Source: an uncultured Roseburia sp.
GTDB taxonomy: Bacteria > Bacillota > Clostridia > Lachnospirales > Lachnospiraceae
Length of the DNA stretch: 64,000 nucleotides
NCBI GenBank assembly: GCA_910584215.1
Contig: CAJTYI010000002.1
Coordinates: 22,028 to 86,027, forward strand
Reading direction: 5' to 3'
Below, one piece after another: positions 1-8,455 of the stretch. The stretch's first letter is position 1. The number at the start of each line of letters is the position of its first letter. The translations under genes were made by a program, and so were the position numbers. The notes below the pieces were generated by a model, which was not told where the DNA came from, ran no database searches, and saw only the letters and a list, made by a program, of their open reading frames with translations.

Positions 1-339
1 AATCTCGGGGGTTTTGCGCACCTCTTTGGGCAGATTGTTATAAAATCCATGTCTTAAAAACTCAATTGCCGCTCTCGCTCCCAGGTAAGAGCCTCCAATA
101 CCGATCACAACCAAAACCTCCGAATCCTCGGCAATTTTGGCCGCTGCCTTTTTGATTCTGTCAAACTCTACCCTGTCGTAATCCACCGGAAGATCAATCC
201 AACCCAAAAAGTCATTTCCCGCCCCGCTTTTTGCCACCAGCTGCTTCTTTGCATCCGCGACAAGACCACTCATGTAGGAAACTTCCTCCTCACTGATAAA
301 AGCGGATGCTTTCGAGTAATCAAATGTAACCTTTGCCAT
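1..339 (-). CDS. pgi: Glucose-6-phosphate isomerase (partial, N-terminal part)
   Basis: The product interconverts glucose-6-phosphate and fructose-6-phosphate in cytosolic glycolysis. About 113 N-terminal residues are visible and the gene runs off the left edge of the window. The protein starts MAKVTFDYSKA. It carries the family stretch VLVVIGIGGSYLGARAAIEFL, which belongs to the sugar-phosphate-binding SIS fold. The start ATG (337-339, read leftwards) follows a GGAGCG ribosome site. The gene stands alone here; the next minus-strand gene upstream begins at 756. The assignment rests on the conserved N-terminal region only. Confidence 0.93.
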   Translation of the reverse strand, partial: MAKVTFDYSKASAFISEEEVSYMSGLVADAKKQLVAKSGAGNDFLGWIDLPVDYDRVEFDRIKKAAAKIAEDSEVLVVIGIGGSYLGARAAIEFLRHGFYNNLPKEVRKTPEI

Positions 340-438
340 TGTTCCACGCTCCTTTGTCTTTTTATTGTTTGTATCACAAAAAGGAATTACTTTTAAAATA
401 TTTTATCAGACCTGTTGTTGGATAGCAAGCGGTTTTCC

Positions 439-756
439 TCACGAAAACACTTCGCCCAGCACCTCGTTTACTAAATGCTCCTGCTCTCTGGTCCAGCCTT
501 CCGCCGTCACTACCTGTTCCCGTTCTTCCTGCTCCAAAGCGCCGGCAGACATGGTCACTTCCTCCTTCATAAGCCTTTCGTGTCCAGGCTCCATCGCAGA
601 CAGCATGTCCTGTATTTTTTTCATCTGTTTTTTTTGCAGCCTGATCGACCGGTTAATCCTATGTATGGAAAACACCGTAAGCGCCAATAAAAGTATCGCA
701 TATCCTGCCGCCACATAAAGGGTGTTGTCCGTAACAAAAGTCCATAATTGTTCCAT
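439..756 (-). CDS. Small single-pass membrane protein of unknown function
   Basis: This 105-residue protein is not recognised as a named family. Residues about 12-30 form one hydrophobic membrane segment (LYVAAGYAILLLALTVFSI). A basic stretch follows, then a charged, probably helical cytoplasmic tail rich in Glu, Gln and Met. The ATG at 754-756 has a GGAGG seven bases ahead, which favours it over the in-frame TTG one codon upstream. It lies upstream of pgi on the same strand with about 100 bases between, so co-transcription is possible but not shown. Confidence 0.6.
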   Translation of the reverse strand: MEQLWTFVTDNTLYVAAGYAILLLALTVFSIHRINRSIRLQKKQMKKIQDMLSAMEPGHERLMKEEVTMSAGALEQEEREQVVTAEGWTREQEHLVNEVLGEVFS

Positions 757-1122
757 CAATGACCCTCCATTCCTGCTTGTCCCATATCATGCGGACAAGA
801 CAATATGTTTCTGTTCACCCATACCACATATTATAATTCTTTTTTCCGATTTGAAAAGTCCCTTGGGCACAAAACCGCTCGCAACTTTCGACAATTTTGG
901 CACCTCATCCCACCCAAACCAGGGATAAAAGAACGATTTTATGCAATCATCCATGAAAAAAACAAAGCAACATCTTCGTTATATTGTACCGGCATTTTAT
1001 CTCAGTAAAAAGCTGCCATATAACTACAAATTTTCTATAATATGTAAGACTATTCTTGACTTTTTAGCGCCAAGGTATTATAAAATAGAACAGTGAGTTA
1101 TATATGGAAAGGACGAAATCCT
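757..1122. other. Intergenic stretch between divergent genes
   Basis: About 365 bases without a convincing gene. Short open frames here have no ribosome site and no recognisable protein. The right end holds a good sigma-A promoter for the murG-like gene, listed separately. Nothing else is seen. Confidence 0.6.
1056..1084 (+). promoter_or_regulatory. Sigma-A promoter of the murG-like gene
   Basis: A -35 box TTGACT (1056-1061) and a -10 box TATAAA (1079-1084) are separated by exactly 17 bases. They lie about 40 bases before the start codon at 1123. This is a near-consensus vegetative promoter. Confidence 0.75.
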
Positions 1123-2196
1123 ATGAAAAAGATTGTAATGACCGGAGGCGGCACCGCGGGTCATGTGACACCCAACATTGCCCTGATGCCTGCGCTGCGC
1201 AACGAAGGTTTTGAGATCTCTTATATCGGTTCCTATGACGGGATTGAGAAACGTCTAATTGAAGAGCAGGGAATCCCTTACTATGGCATCTCGTCGGGAA
1301 AGTTAAGACGCTACTTCGATCCCAAGAATTTTTCCGACCCGTTTAAGGTGATAAAAGGCTATCGACAGTCTGTCAAACTTTTAAAACAGTTAGCACCGGA
1401 TGTGGTGTTCTCCAAAGGCGGCTTCGTGTCTGTTCCTGTTGTGATGGCGGCAAAGCATTGTAAAATTCCTGCGATCATCCACGAATCAGACCTGACTCCC
1501 GGCCTTGCAAACCGCCTCGCCATACCCAGCGCCACCAAGGTATGCTGTAATTTCCCGGAAACCCTGCAGTATCTGCCGGAGGAAAAAGCCATACTGACAG
1601 GCTCACCGCTGCGCAAGGAACTTCTCAAAGGAAATGCAAACGCTGCGTTCTCCCTTTGCCAGTTCACCGAGCGCAAACCTACGATTTTGATCATTGGCGG
1701 AAGCAGCGGCAGTCGCGCAATCAACACGGCGATCCGCAATTTGCTGCCGGAACTCCGCAAAAATTATAATATCATTCATCTCTGCGGAAAAGGCAACTTG
1801 GACGATTCCAGACAGGGCACCCAGGGATATGCACAATTTGAATATGCAAACAAAGAGCTTTCTGACATGTTTGCCCTGGCTGATCTGGTAATTTCACGCG
1901 CTGGCGCCAATGCGATCTGCGAACTTCTTGCATTGAAAAAGCTGCATATTTTAATTCCACTTCCCGCTGCAGCCAGCAGAGGCGATCAAATTCTAAATGC
2001 GAATTCGTTCCGCGCACAGGGTTTTAGCTATGTACTTGAGGAGGAGAATCTCACAAACACTACGCTTTTAGAAGCGATCGAGACTGTCTTCCAAAAGAAA
2101 GAAGAATACATAACTGCCATGAACAACAACAGCGGCCATAATCCGGTCGATATGATCGTCAAATTGATTATGGATGCTGCAAAATCGTCCCACTGA
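1123..2196 (+). CDS. murG: MurG-type undecaprenyl-PP-MurNAc-pentapeptide GlcNAc transferase
   Basis: MurG transfers GlcNAc from UDP-GlcNAc to lipid I, giving lipid II at the inner face of the membrane. The 357-residue protein has the usual MurG length and GT-B fold. It opens MKKIVMTGGGTAGHVTPNIA, with the G-loop GGGTAGH. Other signature stretches are FSKGGFVSVPVVMAA, IIHESDLTPGLANR, the second-domain GGSSGSRAIN, and SRAGANAICELLAL in the UDP-GlcNAc site. The ATG at 1123 has an AGGA nine bases ahead and is preferred over an in-frame GTG at 1093. It is monocistronic, outside any division/cell-wall cluster, with its own promoter and terminator. A second MurG-like paralogue elsewhere in the genome is possible. 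Confidence 0.88.
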   Translation: MKKIVMTGGGTAGHVTPNIALMPALRNEGFEISYIGSYDGIEKRLIEEQGIPYYGISSGKLRRYFDPKNFSDPFKVIKGYRQSVKLLKQLAPDVVFSKGGFVSVPVVMAAKHCKIPAIIHESDLTPGLANRLAIPSATKVCCNFPETLQYLPEEKAILTGSPLRKELLKGNANAAFSLCQFTERKPTILIIGGSSGSRAINTAIRNLLPELRKNYNIIHLCGKGNLDDSRQGTQGYAQFEYANKELSDMFALADLVISRAGANAICELLALKKLHILIPLPAAASRGDQILNANSFRAQGFSYVLEEENLTNTTLLEAIETVFQKKEEYITAMNNNSGHNPVDMIVKLIMDAAKSSH

Positions 2197-2243
2197 ATCC
2201 TCTATCATTTTCCATGAAATTATTTTACCATAACTTTTGCTTA

Positions 2244-2280
2244 TGCCAATGATATCCGACAAATATTGATATCATTGGCA
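2244..2280. terminator. Bidirectional terminator hairpin between murG and the HIT gene
   Basis: A perfect 13-bp stem (2244-2256 with 2268-2280) encloses an 11-base loop. A T-rich run follows on the plus side. It sits between the convergent murG-like gene and the HIT-family gene, so it probably serves both. Confidence 0.75.
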
Positions 2281-2292
2281 GACTTTTGTGTA

Positions 2293-2712
2293 TTAATCTG
2301 TCTTCAAAGATTCGCTGATTTCACTCATCTCCTCAGGGGTAAATGTTTCGTGCGTATAATACAAAATATCATCATTTTTTGCCCCTTTGTAACGCGGTAT
2401 CAGGTGCATATGAAAGTGAAATACGGTCTGCCCTGCCACCTCATTGTTATTTTGTAAAAGATTGAAACCATCGCAGTGCAGCACATTCGTCATATGAATC
2501 GCCAACTTTTTTGCAAGTTTTAACACATTTCCTGCTGTCTCGTCCGGTATTTCATATAAGTTTGCCACATGTTTTTTGGGCAAAATCAAAGCATGGCCAC
2601 GCGTCGCCGGAGATATATCTAGGATTACTTTAAACTCTTCATCCTCGTAAATTGTGTTTGACGGTATCTCTCCACCTATAATCTTACAAAAAATACAATT
2701 ATCCTCTCTCAT
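2293..2712 (-). CDS. HIT-family nucleotide hydrolase/transferase
   Basis: This 139-residue protein belongs to the histidine-triad superfamily, small cytosolic enzymes that hydrolyse nucleoside phosphoramidates or dinucleotides. It begins MREDNCIFCKIIGGEIPS, the typical zinc-linked N-terminus (CxxC) of the Hint/HinT branch. The catalytic triad appears near the C-terminus as HFHMHLIPR. The ATG follows a strong GGAGGGG. The gene is single and convergent with the murG-like gene. The natural substrate cannot be read from the sequence. Confidence 0.92.
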   Translation of the reverse strand: MREDNCIFCKIIGGEIPSNTIYEDEEFKVILDISPATRGHALILPKKHVANLYEIPDETAGNVLKLAKKLAIHMTNVLHCDGFNLLQNNNEVAGQTVFHFHMHLIPRYKGAKNDDILYYTHETFTPEEMSEISESLKTD

Positions 2713-2805
2713 ATTACCCCTCCACTTTGTGTCAATTTTCGTCGTAAAAAGTCGCTTTTATTCATTTTTGCTCGATTTCTATCTGATTTTGTTGAATGGT
2801 TCATA

Positions 2806-2834
2806 TTGAACTTTATCCCCGATAATGCTAAACT
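2806..2834 (+). promoter_or_regulatory. Probable promoter of the orphan histidine kinase
   Basis: TTGAAC (2806-2811) and TAAACT (2829-2834) are separated by 17 bases. They lie about 33 bases before the preferred start at 2867, after the HIT gene start on the opposite strand. Confidence 0.45.
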
Positions 2835-2866
2835 GTTATAAAAGAAGATGCATGGAGTGTACAGTT

Positions 2867-3514
2867 ATGATAAAAAATGAAAATTACCTTACTATTTTTC
2901 ACGAAATTAAAAATTCTATTACTCTCATCAACAGTTCGCTTCAATTAGTTGCCAAAAAACATCCAGAAGTCATTGACTTTGATTACTGGAATGAAACAAT
3001 CTCCGAGATTGGTTTATTAAAAAATATGGTGACTCAGCTCTCCTCCAGTAGACTTGGCGATAATCTAAATCTTACGGAGGTTGATCTCAAATCTTATATG
3101 AGGCAGATTATGAATTCTGCCTACATGCTTTCCTCTGATGATTTTCATTGCGAACTGTTCATGGAGGAAGATCTGCCCGCTGTAATGCTTGATCAACAGC
3201 TGTTACGGCAGGCTGTCATTAATCTCATTAAAAATGCTTACGAGGCGATGCAGGAAATCGGCACCGTCAAAATAAACGTCACTTTTTCTGACAACTGGCT
3301 GCGTATTGCCATCATCGATTCCGGCGGAGGTCTAGACCCGGCTATGGCAGAAAGCGTCTTTGAACCTTTCATCACATCGAAAACCGGTGGAAGCGGCCTC
3401 GGTCTCTCCATTACCCAAAAAATTATTGAATCTCACCAAGGCATGCTAACCTGCGATTCCAGACCGGGTGACGGCTGTACCTTTACTATTTTACTACCCC
3501 CTATGCAAAATTAA
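2867..3514 (+). CDS. Orphan soluble sensor histidine kinase (HisKA-like plus HATPase)
   Basis: The product is a 215-residue kinase with no membrane or obvious sensor domain. The phospho-accepting His is in IFHEIKNSITLINSSLQLV near the N-terminus (NtrB/sporulation-kinase style HEIKN). The ATP-binding half shows the N box INLIKNAYEAM, G1 IDSGGGLDPA and the F/G2 boxes EPFITSKTGGSGLGLSI. A GGAG nine bases ahead of ATG 2867 favours that start over ATG 2825. No response regulator is adjacent. The short architecture resembles clostridial orphan kinases that feed Spo0A, but that role is inference only. Confidence 0.8.
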   Translation: MIKNENYLTIFHEIKNSITLINSSLQLVAKKHPEVIDFDYWNETISEIGLLKNMVTQLSSSRLGDNLNLTEVDLKSYMRQIMNSAYMLSSDDFHCELFMEEDLPAVMLDQQLLRQAVINLIKNAYEAMQEIGTVKINVTFSDNWLRIAIIDSGGGLDPAMAESVFEPFITSKTGGSGLGLSITQKIIESHQGMLTCDSRPGDGCTFTILLPPMQN

Positions 3515-4493
3515 ACAGTGTATCCAACATAGTAAGGGTTTTGAAATTTCCTTTTGCCGGCATTTTCCCTGTCATAAACGCCCTTTGAAACGTCATTCTC
3601 CCACATACGATATCATCCATGACCTGCATGGAAAGCTTAACATAAATATCTATATTATCCTCCTCTCCATACTGAATCGTAAGATTATCTCCATCTACTC
3701 CCAAAAACAACGGATTCTGCAAATCAGAAAACATAAACAGATACCGCGCGGCAAACCCTGCCTGCGGTACAAAGTGATCCCGCAATTTGTCAATGTAAAG
3801 TTCTTTATCTTCTTTCTGCTCTTTTCCAAGCATATCCTTAAACATAGATGCCAGTTCCTGTATGTCCTCTTTTTGTTTTTTTACATACCGGTCATCCGAC
3901 ACATATTGGGACAATTGCTCGCTCTCCTGTGGTGTCAATTCCATCTGCGGCGTCCGCAAAACGCTTTGCTTAACCGCCTGATTACTGTTGGGCAGGCTCT
4001 TCATCTTCTGTGAGATCGTGCGATACAATGTCTCAGCTTTTTTCTCAATAATTACCGTATAGTCTTTATTCATTTCAAATGCAACCAAATCCTCGACATA
4101 GCCGCAAAGACCCGGACATGGCAATCCTCCGAGTATCTCCCAAGCATTGGCCAAATCCATCTCACCTTCACGCTCTCCGTATGTTGTGGACATCACAATC
4201 GGCTGCATATAGGTAGTTTTGATCTTTTCTTTATCACCGTACAGCCAGCAGGCATCCAAAAATTGCTGCATATAACCGCCGATTCCCAGCCATTCCACCG
4301 TAGTCGCCAAAATAATGCCGTCCGCGTCACGCATGGTCTGCGGTAATGTCGCAATCTCATTTTTGTACTCATATATATTAATGCGCTCCACCGTCACGCG
4401 AAGCTCCCGCAGTACCTCTTCCATCTTGTTCAAAACATACAGGGTCGGATCGTCTAATAGACCGCGCCCACCATAATAAATAGTTACCTTCAT
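3501..4493 (-). CDS. Flavodoxin-like NAD(P)H:FMN reductase fused to an SCP2-type domain
   Basis: The 330-residue cytosolic protein has two parts. Residues 1 to about 160 form a flavodoxin-like/NADPH-dependent FMN reductase fold: MKVTIYYGG, then ADGIILATTVEWLGIGG and MSTTYGEREGEMD. Residues about 225-330 resemble a sterol-carrier SCP2-like lipid-binding domain (NLTIQYGEEDNIDIYVKLS; MTGKMPAKGNF). The start at 4493 is chosen because GGAGG lies five bases ahead. The gene overlaps the 3' end of the convergent histidine kinase by 14 bases. The combination suggests a reductase acting on a hydrophobic ligand, but the substrate is unknown. Confidence 0.75.
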   Translation of the reverse strand: MKVTIYYGGRGLLDDPTLYVLNKMEEVLRELRVTVERINIYEYKNEIATLPQTMRDADGIILATTVEWLGIGGYMQQFLDACWLYGDKEKIKTTYMQPIVMSTTYGEREGEMDLANAWEILGGLPCPGLCGYVEDLVAFEMNKDYTVIIEKKAETLYRTISQKMKSLPNSNQAVKQSVLRTPQMELTPQESEQLSQYVSDDRYVKKQKEDIQELASMFKDMLGKEQKEDKELYIDKLRDHFVPQAGFAARYLFMFSDLQNPLFLGVDGDNLTIQYGEEDNIDIYVKLSMQVMDDIVCGRMTFQRAFMTGKMPAKGNFKTLTMLDTLFNFA

Positions 4494-4646
4494 ACCCGCC
4501 TCCATTTCGTATCACCAATAATGCCGTATGTCTAGTATATTAATTTTTGAATCTAAAATCAACATTTTTGATACAAAATTGCAAGGGTCCGCGATTGAAA
4601 ATTTTTATTTTCTATCCTCCATCAACAACCAATGTCTTTCATCGAT

Positions 4647-5279
4647 TCAAACCTGACATTCCACATTGCGCGGTCTGCGGCGATACAATAATATGGTAAC
4701 CAAAAAACCGGTCACAATACCTCCTATGTGCCCAGCATTATCTACACCGATCGTGGCAAACCCGTAATACAGGCTGAGAGCAACCATCAATACCATTCCT
4801 TTGGTGGTAATCCCATCAACATTGCCGCGATTTTTAATCACAACCCACAACAGGCTGCCAATCAGGCCAAACACGGCCCCCGAAGCGCCCGCCGACACTG
4901 CGTATTCTCCCCTGTACACCATTGTAAAGCAGGAGAGCAGACTGCCGCAGAGTCCGGAAAGCAGGTAAATTGCCAACGTTTTCCAATGGCCGGTCAGTCT
5001 TTCAACCCGAGAGCCAATGCAGCACAGGAGCACCATATTATTGGTCAAATGGTCAGCCCCGTAATGCAAAAAACAAGATGTAAGCAATCGCCAATATTGC
5101 CCCTCTCCATAAATGCGGGGCGGAAACATGCCCCCACAGCGCTCGATAAACACCGCACTCTGCGTATCCCCCATAAAGTCGGTCAACAAAAAAACTATAA
5201 TATTGACTGCTGCAAACAAAATAATCACACAGGGCATTTCTTGGATGCGCCCTCTCAGTTCCATCTGCTTTTCTCTCAT
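4647..5279 (-). CDS. Rhomboid-family intramembrane serine protease
   Basis: This integral membrane protease cleaves single-pass substrates within the membrane. About 210 residues contain six or more hydrophobic segments. The rhomboid landmarks are present: WRLLTSCFLHYGADHLTNNM (His/Asn region of TM2), the catalytic Ser in SAGASGAVFGLIGS, and the catalytic His in DNAGHIGGIVTG. Two in-frame ATGs exist, at 5291 and 5279; GGGGAT sits six bases ahead of the inner one, which is used here. The gene is isolated. Substrates cannot be predicted. Confidence 0.9.
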   Translation of the reverse strand: MREKQMELRGRIQEMPCVIILFAAVNIIVFLLTDFMGDTQSAVFIERCGGMFPPRIYGEGQYWRLLTSCFLHYGADHLTNNMVLLCCIGSRVERLTGHWKTLAIYLLSGLCGSLLSCFTMVYRGEYAVSAGASGAVFGLIGSLLWVVIKNRGNVDGITTKGMVLMVALSLYYGFATIGVDNAGHIGGIVTGFLVTILLYRRRPRNVECQV

Positions 5280-5291
5280 ACTGATCCCCAT

Positions 5292-5632
5292 TCCAGAGCG
5301 TTTACGCGTCCAGGAAGCAAAATTCCAAAAACTGCTTCCGCCATCTGGGCCATTTGTAACGCTCCAGCAAACATAGCCAATGTAAACAAGTCCACATGCG
5401 CGGTGTCAACAATTCAGATAATTGTTCACACGATCTCTATTCCCATAATTTCGAGCTGCGTCATCGCAAGCCAGAATAAAATATGCCCTTTGATTTGTGC
5501 GCCAAATCTTTTTCGTATTTTTCGCCATGACTCTTCGCACCTCTTATCGAGTGAGCATGTTGACGATAAATCCCATCATGATCTTTTGATATACTTCTGT
5601 ATTTAAGATGCGTCTGGTTCCGCTTCGTTCTA
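5292..5632. other. Intergenic stretch with a possible 40-residue frame
   Basis: About 340 bases without a supported gene. A 40-codon minus-strand frame (5528 down to 5406, MAKNTKKIWRTNQRAYF...) is preceded by a purine-rich AGAGGTG but has no recognised family. The block at 5420-5445 resembles 50670-50696 and may be part of a dispersed repeat (see findings). Confidence 0.35.
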
Positions 5633-6829
5633 TTATAGTGAGAATCGATGGAGATTGCAAACAGATTTCATTATATACTTCTTAAATAAATCTAAACTTT
5701 TTATCTGCAAACATAACCGACCCATTTTTTTAAGGCTCATGCGCACTCGATAGTTGAGCAATTCTCCATCCACATAGGTGCCATTTGAGGAATTTAAGTC
5801 TTCGATGAAGTAGATCTCCTCTTGTCTGGTAACTCTGGCATGTCTGCGACTGACTGCCTCTCCCGGCAGATATCCATTACAGCTTTTATCGCTGCCAATC
5901 ACATAAGGAAAACGGTCAAGCACTAAGTCTGCCTGTTCCCCCTCTCCTTCATACCGCAGCACTCCCTCGACTTTTTGAGGGATGTCCGACAAAAGTACCG
6001 TGGGATGAATATTCCGATCTTCTTTCTCTTCATCCGGCAAAAACACAAATACCTCTTCCTTTTTAGTCCTGTTCCTTTTCGCCGCTTTCCTTAGCTGCGT
6101 TTTTCTAGTATCCCCGCCAAAATACCTTTTTACTCGATTGCATACTCCTTGCCAGAATGCCTGGATATCCTCGCCGTATTTGTGTCCCCCATTTTTCGTC
6201 TGTTTCTCCGTCGTCTCCTTTGGGCATATCTCCACCGTCTGCTTCTGCTGTGGCGGATACTCTTTCTCCTGCACGGGCTCCTCTTCCCTATTATAAACAA
6301 CCCGAACATCCTGCAATAATTCCATCAGGCCATATCCCTCCTGCCGCGTGTTCTCATACAGAGCGTACATTAATTCTACTGCTTTGTCGTCCTTGTGATC
6401 AACTCTCGTCAGCAAATATTCCGCCAGCTCAGCAAAAGATCGGTAAAGCTTACGATCATAACCGGGATAATAACAAAAATAAATCATTTCATTACGACTG
6501 TCCACAAATATGGTATTCGGCAAAAGCCACAGATGATCGGGTGAAAGCAAAAGCCTTTCCAGCCGATTCGTGATCTCCAAAAGTTTTATCAACAGTCTGC
6601 ATAAAAGCCCATAATCCAGTCTGCCATCCTCCAATAAAGTGTCCAACGCCTGTTTGCCTGTAATATCAAACCAAAGTTGACAGGTCTGATTTACACTGAC
6701 TTGTTTTGCAAACAAGACGCCGCTGATTTGATTATGTTCTACCATAGACGACTCCCACTGTGTCAACTCTTTTTCCATTGCAGTCACCATATGGCTCGCA
6801 TTGAGATGTCTGATATATTCTATGTTCAT
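5633..6829 (-). CDS. FHA-domain protein of the Tad locus (DUF6382-like N-terminus)
   Basis: The 398-residue protein ends the Tad cluster. The N-terminal ~190 residues (MNIEYIRHLNASHM...) match the DUF6382 type that accompanies FHA domains in clostridial Tad loci. A charged linker follows. The C-terminal ~85 residues form a forkhead-associated phosphothreonine-binding domain: FPYVIGSDKSCNGYL, EAVSRRHARV and DLNSSNGTYVDGELL. A GGTAGG six bases before ATG 6829 sets the start. FHA domains read Ser/Thr-kinase signals, and a kinase gene lies at 19.8 kb, so a link is possible but inferred. It begins 13 bases after the preceding pseudopilin gene. Confidence 0.82.
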   Translation of the reverse strand: MNIEYIRHLNASHMVTAMEKELTQWESSMVEHNQISGVLFAKQVSVNQTCQLWFDITGKQALDTLLEDGRLDYGLLCRLLIKLLEITNRLERLLLSPDHLWLLPNTIFVDSRNEMIYFCYYPGYDRKLYRSFAELAEYLLTRVDHKDDKAVELMYALYENTRQEGYGLMELLQDVRVVYNREEEPVQEKEYPPQQKQTVEICPKETTEKQTKNGGHKYGEDIQAFWQGVCNRVKRYFGGDTRKTQLRKAAKRNRTKKEEVFVFLPDEEKEDRNIHPTVLLSDIPQKVEGVLRYEGEGEQADLVLDRFPYVIGSDKSCNGYLPGEAVSRRHARVTRQEEIYFIEDLNSSNGTYVDGELLNYRVRMSLKKMGRLCLQIKSLDLFKKYIMKSVCNLHRFSL

Positions 6830-6842
6830 CCTAAGCCTACCT

Positions 6843-7037
6843 TTATTCAAATAATTTATTCCACATCTGTCTCTGTCTGAAGTCGGATATCGCGTCATAT
6901 GAGCTTTCATTGGCCGCCGTCTCCCTTACTTCCACATACAGATTAACGCCCTGGTGCATTACTTCCACAAATACCAGCAATACAATAGGAAGCACCAATG
7001 CCGCCTCCACCGTAAATTCTGCTTTTACTCTTCTCAA
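6843..7037 (-). CDS. Small TadE-like pseudopilin
   Basis: The 64-residue protein has the class III signal and transmembrane stretch of TadE/TadG pseudopilins: MRRVKAEFTVEAALVLPIVLL, with Glu at +5 of the mature helix region. A TTG start at 7035-7037 is chosen because an AGGAGG lies five bases ahead; the upstream in-frame ATG at 7079 has no such site. It follows the prepilin peptidase gene, which probably processes it. Its short C-terminal tail (about 30 residues) suggests a minor pilus component. Confidence 0.7.
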   Translation of the reverse strand: MRRVKAEFTVEAALVLPIVLLVFVEVMHQGVNLYVEVRETAANESSYDAISDFRQRQMWNKLFE

Positions 7038-7115
7038 TATACCCTCCTTCTGCACACAGCCTGCCGTCACCTCCCACATATTATATTAAAGCGGTCTACC
7101 AACACATACCACATA

Positions 7116-7565
7116 TCAAGGCAGTCTCCACCCACAATTATGCCACAACACCGCGACATACCCCGCCAGTAAGAAAGGATAGAAGGGAACGCTAGACTCC
7201 CGGTTACACTTTTTGGTAAACAGCAGCAGTAATCCTGTGATTCCTGCCAGATAAAGCGCACTGATAAACATCCGCAAGAAATCCCATAATTCCAAATACA
7301 TCGCACCGACGATCAGAATCCACCCGTCGCCAGCACCGATTTTGCCCCGTGACAAACAGGAAAGGGCAAGCATCACAATTCCTATGCCTATTCCTGTCAG
7401 CACGGAAATCCACTGTGTTCCACTGTCAGCAGTCCGAAACAGAACACCTCCAAAACCCAATACCACTATGGCAGCCGTACTTACTTCTTTTTTCTTATAA
7501 TCTTGATAGGATAATAGTGACAATCCTACGAAAAATAGTATTTGCTCTACTCCTGTATGATTCAT
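7116..7565 (-). CDS. Prepilin peptidase, A24 family (second copy of the locus)
   Basis: This 149-residue multi-pass membrane aspartyl protease cleaves leader peptides of Flp pilins and pseudopilins. The first catalytic Asp is in LLSYQDYKKKEV and the second in SRGKIGAGDGWILI, the family GxGD motif. ATG 7565 has GGAGGAG seven bases ahead. It lies directly after the pseudopilin gene that stops at 7568. The locus also encodes another A24 peptidase at 14718-15161, so two processing enzymes serve one pilus cluster. Confidence 0.82.
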   Translation of the reverse strand: MNHTGVEQILFFVGLSLLSYQDYKKKEVSTAAIVVLGFGGVLFRTADSGTQWISVLTGIGIGIVMLALSCLSRGKIGAGDGWILIVGAMYLELWDFLRMFISALYLAGITGLLLLFTKKCNRESSVPFYPFLLAGYVAVLWHNCGWRLP

Positions 7566-7567
7566 TT

Positions 7568-8440
7568 TCAAACTCCTCCACAACGGCGGCAGGAACTTCG
7601 ATTGCCCACTGCGGACAACCTGATACGATAGACTGTTCGCTTCAGGCCACTGCACTGCAGTCTGCAATGATAAGCATTTCCCTGGTTGGTGATAAAAATA
7701 TTACCGTTTTTGCCTGGATTTTCTCCCATGGCGCAGCGGCGGCAGGGAAAATATTTTCCTCCGTCCTCGTTTCTCATTTCGCCAAGGCCGCCCGCCGGCA
7801 CACATTTGACGGATAAATTGAGATAACTGCAATCCTCTGATCGATGATATACCGTTCCCGTTTCCGTGATATAAACCCATTGATTATCTGTCTCCCCCTC
7901 ACTGCCGCCTGTCCATCCGATCCACTTGTGGCAGACTGCCTTTGACGCCATGGACATTTTGATCTTCCCAAATACGGTGAGCGGGCATGTCATTTGGTAA
8001 TCCACGACAAGTGATACGTAATCTTCGTCCCATTTAGACTGTGACAAGCGTATACCCGTCATACCACCGTCGATATAGTCCACGACACTCCCGGCATGTG
8101 ACAACTCCCGGCCGAGCAAAAGCCATGCCATCGACTGTCCCTGGACATCATCTGCCGCCATTGCAACCGCAAGTTCTGCACTTACACGCGTAACTGCTTT
8201 CTGCATCACGATCTGTACCTGCATAACCCGAAATAAGAATAACAGACAGACAAAAAAACAGACGCAGATTGGCAGAATCCATGCCGCTTCCACCGTCATA
8301 GCACCACAAAGGCATGTGTCGCATGGTGTCTCTTTTCCTGGATATAAAGGAGTTATGATGGCATTTTTATCTATTTTCTTTTTGGGGAGAGTTTTCCTTT
8401 CATTTTTTTTATTTATGGACAACGGATAAAGAGACACCAT
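7568..8440 (-). CDS. TadE-like pseudopilin with two Ada-type Cys motifs
   Basis: The 290-residue protein has an unusual 45-residue N-terminal extension, then the pseudopilin signal GAMTVEAAWILPICVCFFVC. The globular part is followed by two copies of a short Cys-rich module: VYITETGTVYHRSEDCSYL...FPCRRC (about residues 190-238) and IFITNQGNAYHCRLQCSGL...SSCRRC (about 247-287). The pattern YH-x4-C-x2-L...CxxC resembles small Ada-like zinc modules on secreted clostridial proteins. The start region lies between the arms of a 28-bp inverted repeat (see findings), so the true start could be nearer the TVEAA helix. It should be cleaved by the adjacent prepilin peptidase. Confidence 0.7.
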   Translation of the reverse strand: MVSLYPLSINKKNERKTLPKKKIDKNAIITPLYPGKETPCDTCLCGAMTVEAAWILPICVCFFVCLLFLFRVMQVQIVMQKAVTRVSAELAVAMAADDVQGQSMAWLLLGRELSHAGSVVDYIDGGMTGIRLSQSKWDEDYVSLVVDYQMTCPLTVFGKIKMSMASKAVCHKWIGWTGGSEGETDNQWVYITETGTVYHRSEDCSYLNLSVKCVPAGGLGEMRNEDGGKYFPCRRCAMGENPGKNGNIFITNQGNAYHCRLQCSGLKRTVYRIRLSAVGNRSSCRRCGGV

Positions 8441-8455
8441 GCGACACCTGCCTTT
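8308..8455. repeat. 28-bp inverted repeat flanking 92 bases
   Basis: The arms 8308-8335 and 8428-8455 are reverse complements with one mismatch in 28. The right arm begins at the base after the stop codon of the DUF5702 gene and contains the start codon of the pseudopilin gene. The left arm lies inside the same gene's first 45 codons. This could be an invertible segment or a long hairpin. Confidence 0.85.

Noticed and set aside
4728..5606. 292-residue plus-strand reading frame
   Set aside because: It lies opposite the rhomboid gene, which has clear catalytic motifs. The frame has no ribosome site or family resemblance.
8354..8426. 23-24-residue hydrophobic plus-strand peptide with AAGGAG
   Set aside because: It lies inside the spacer of the inverted repeat opposite a gene. 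Too short to support alone; noted only in the inversion finding.
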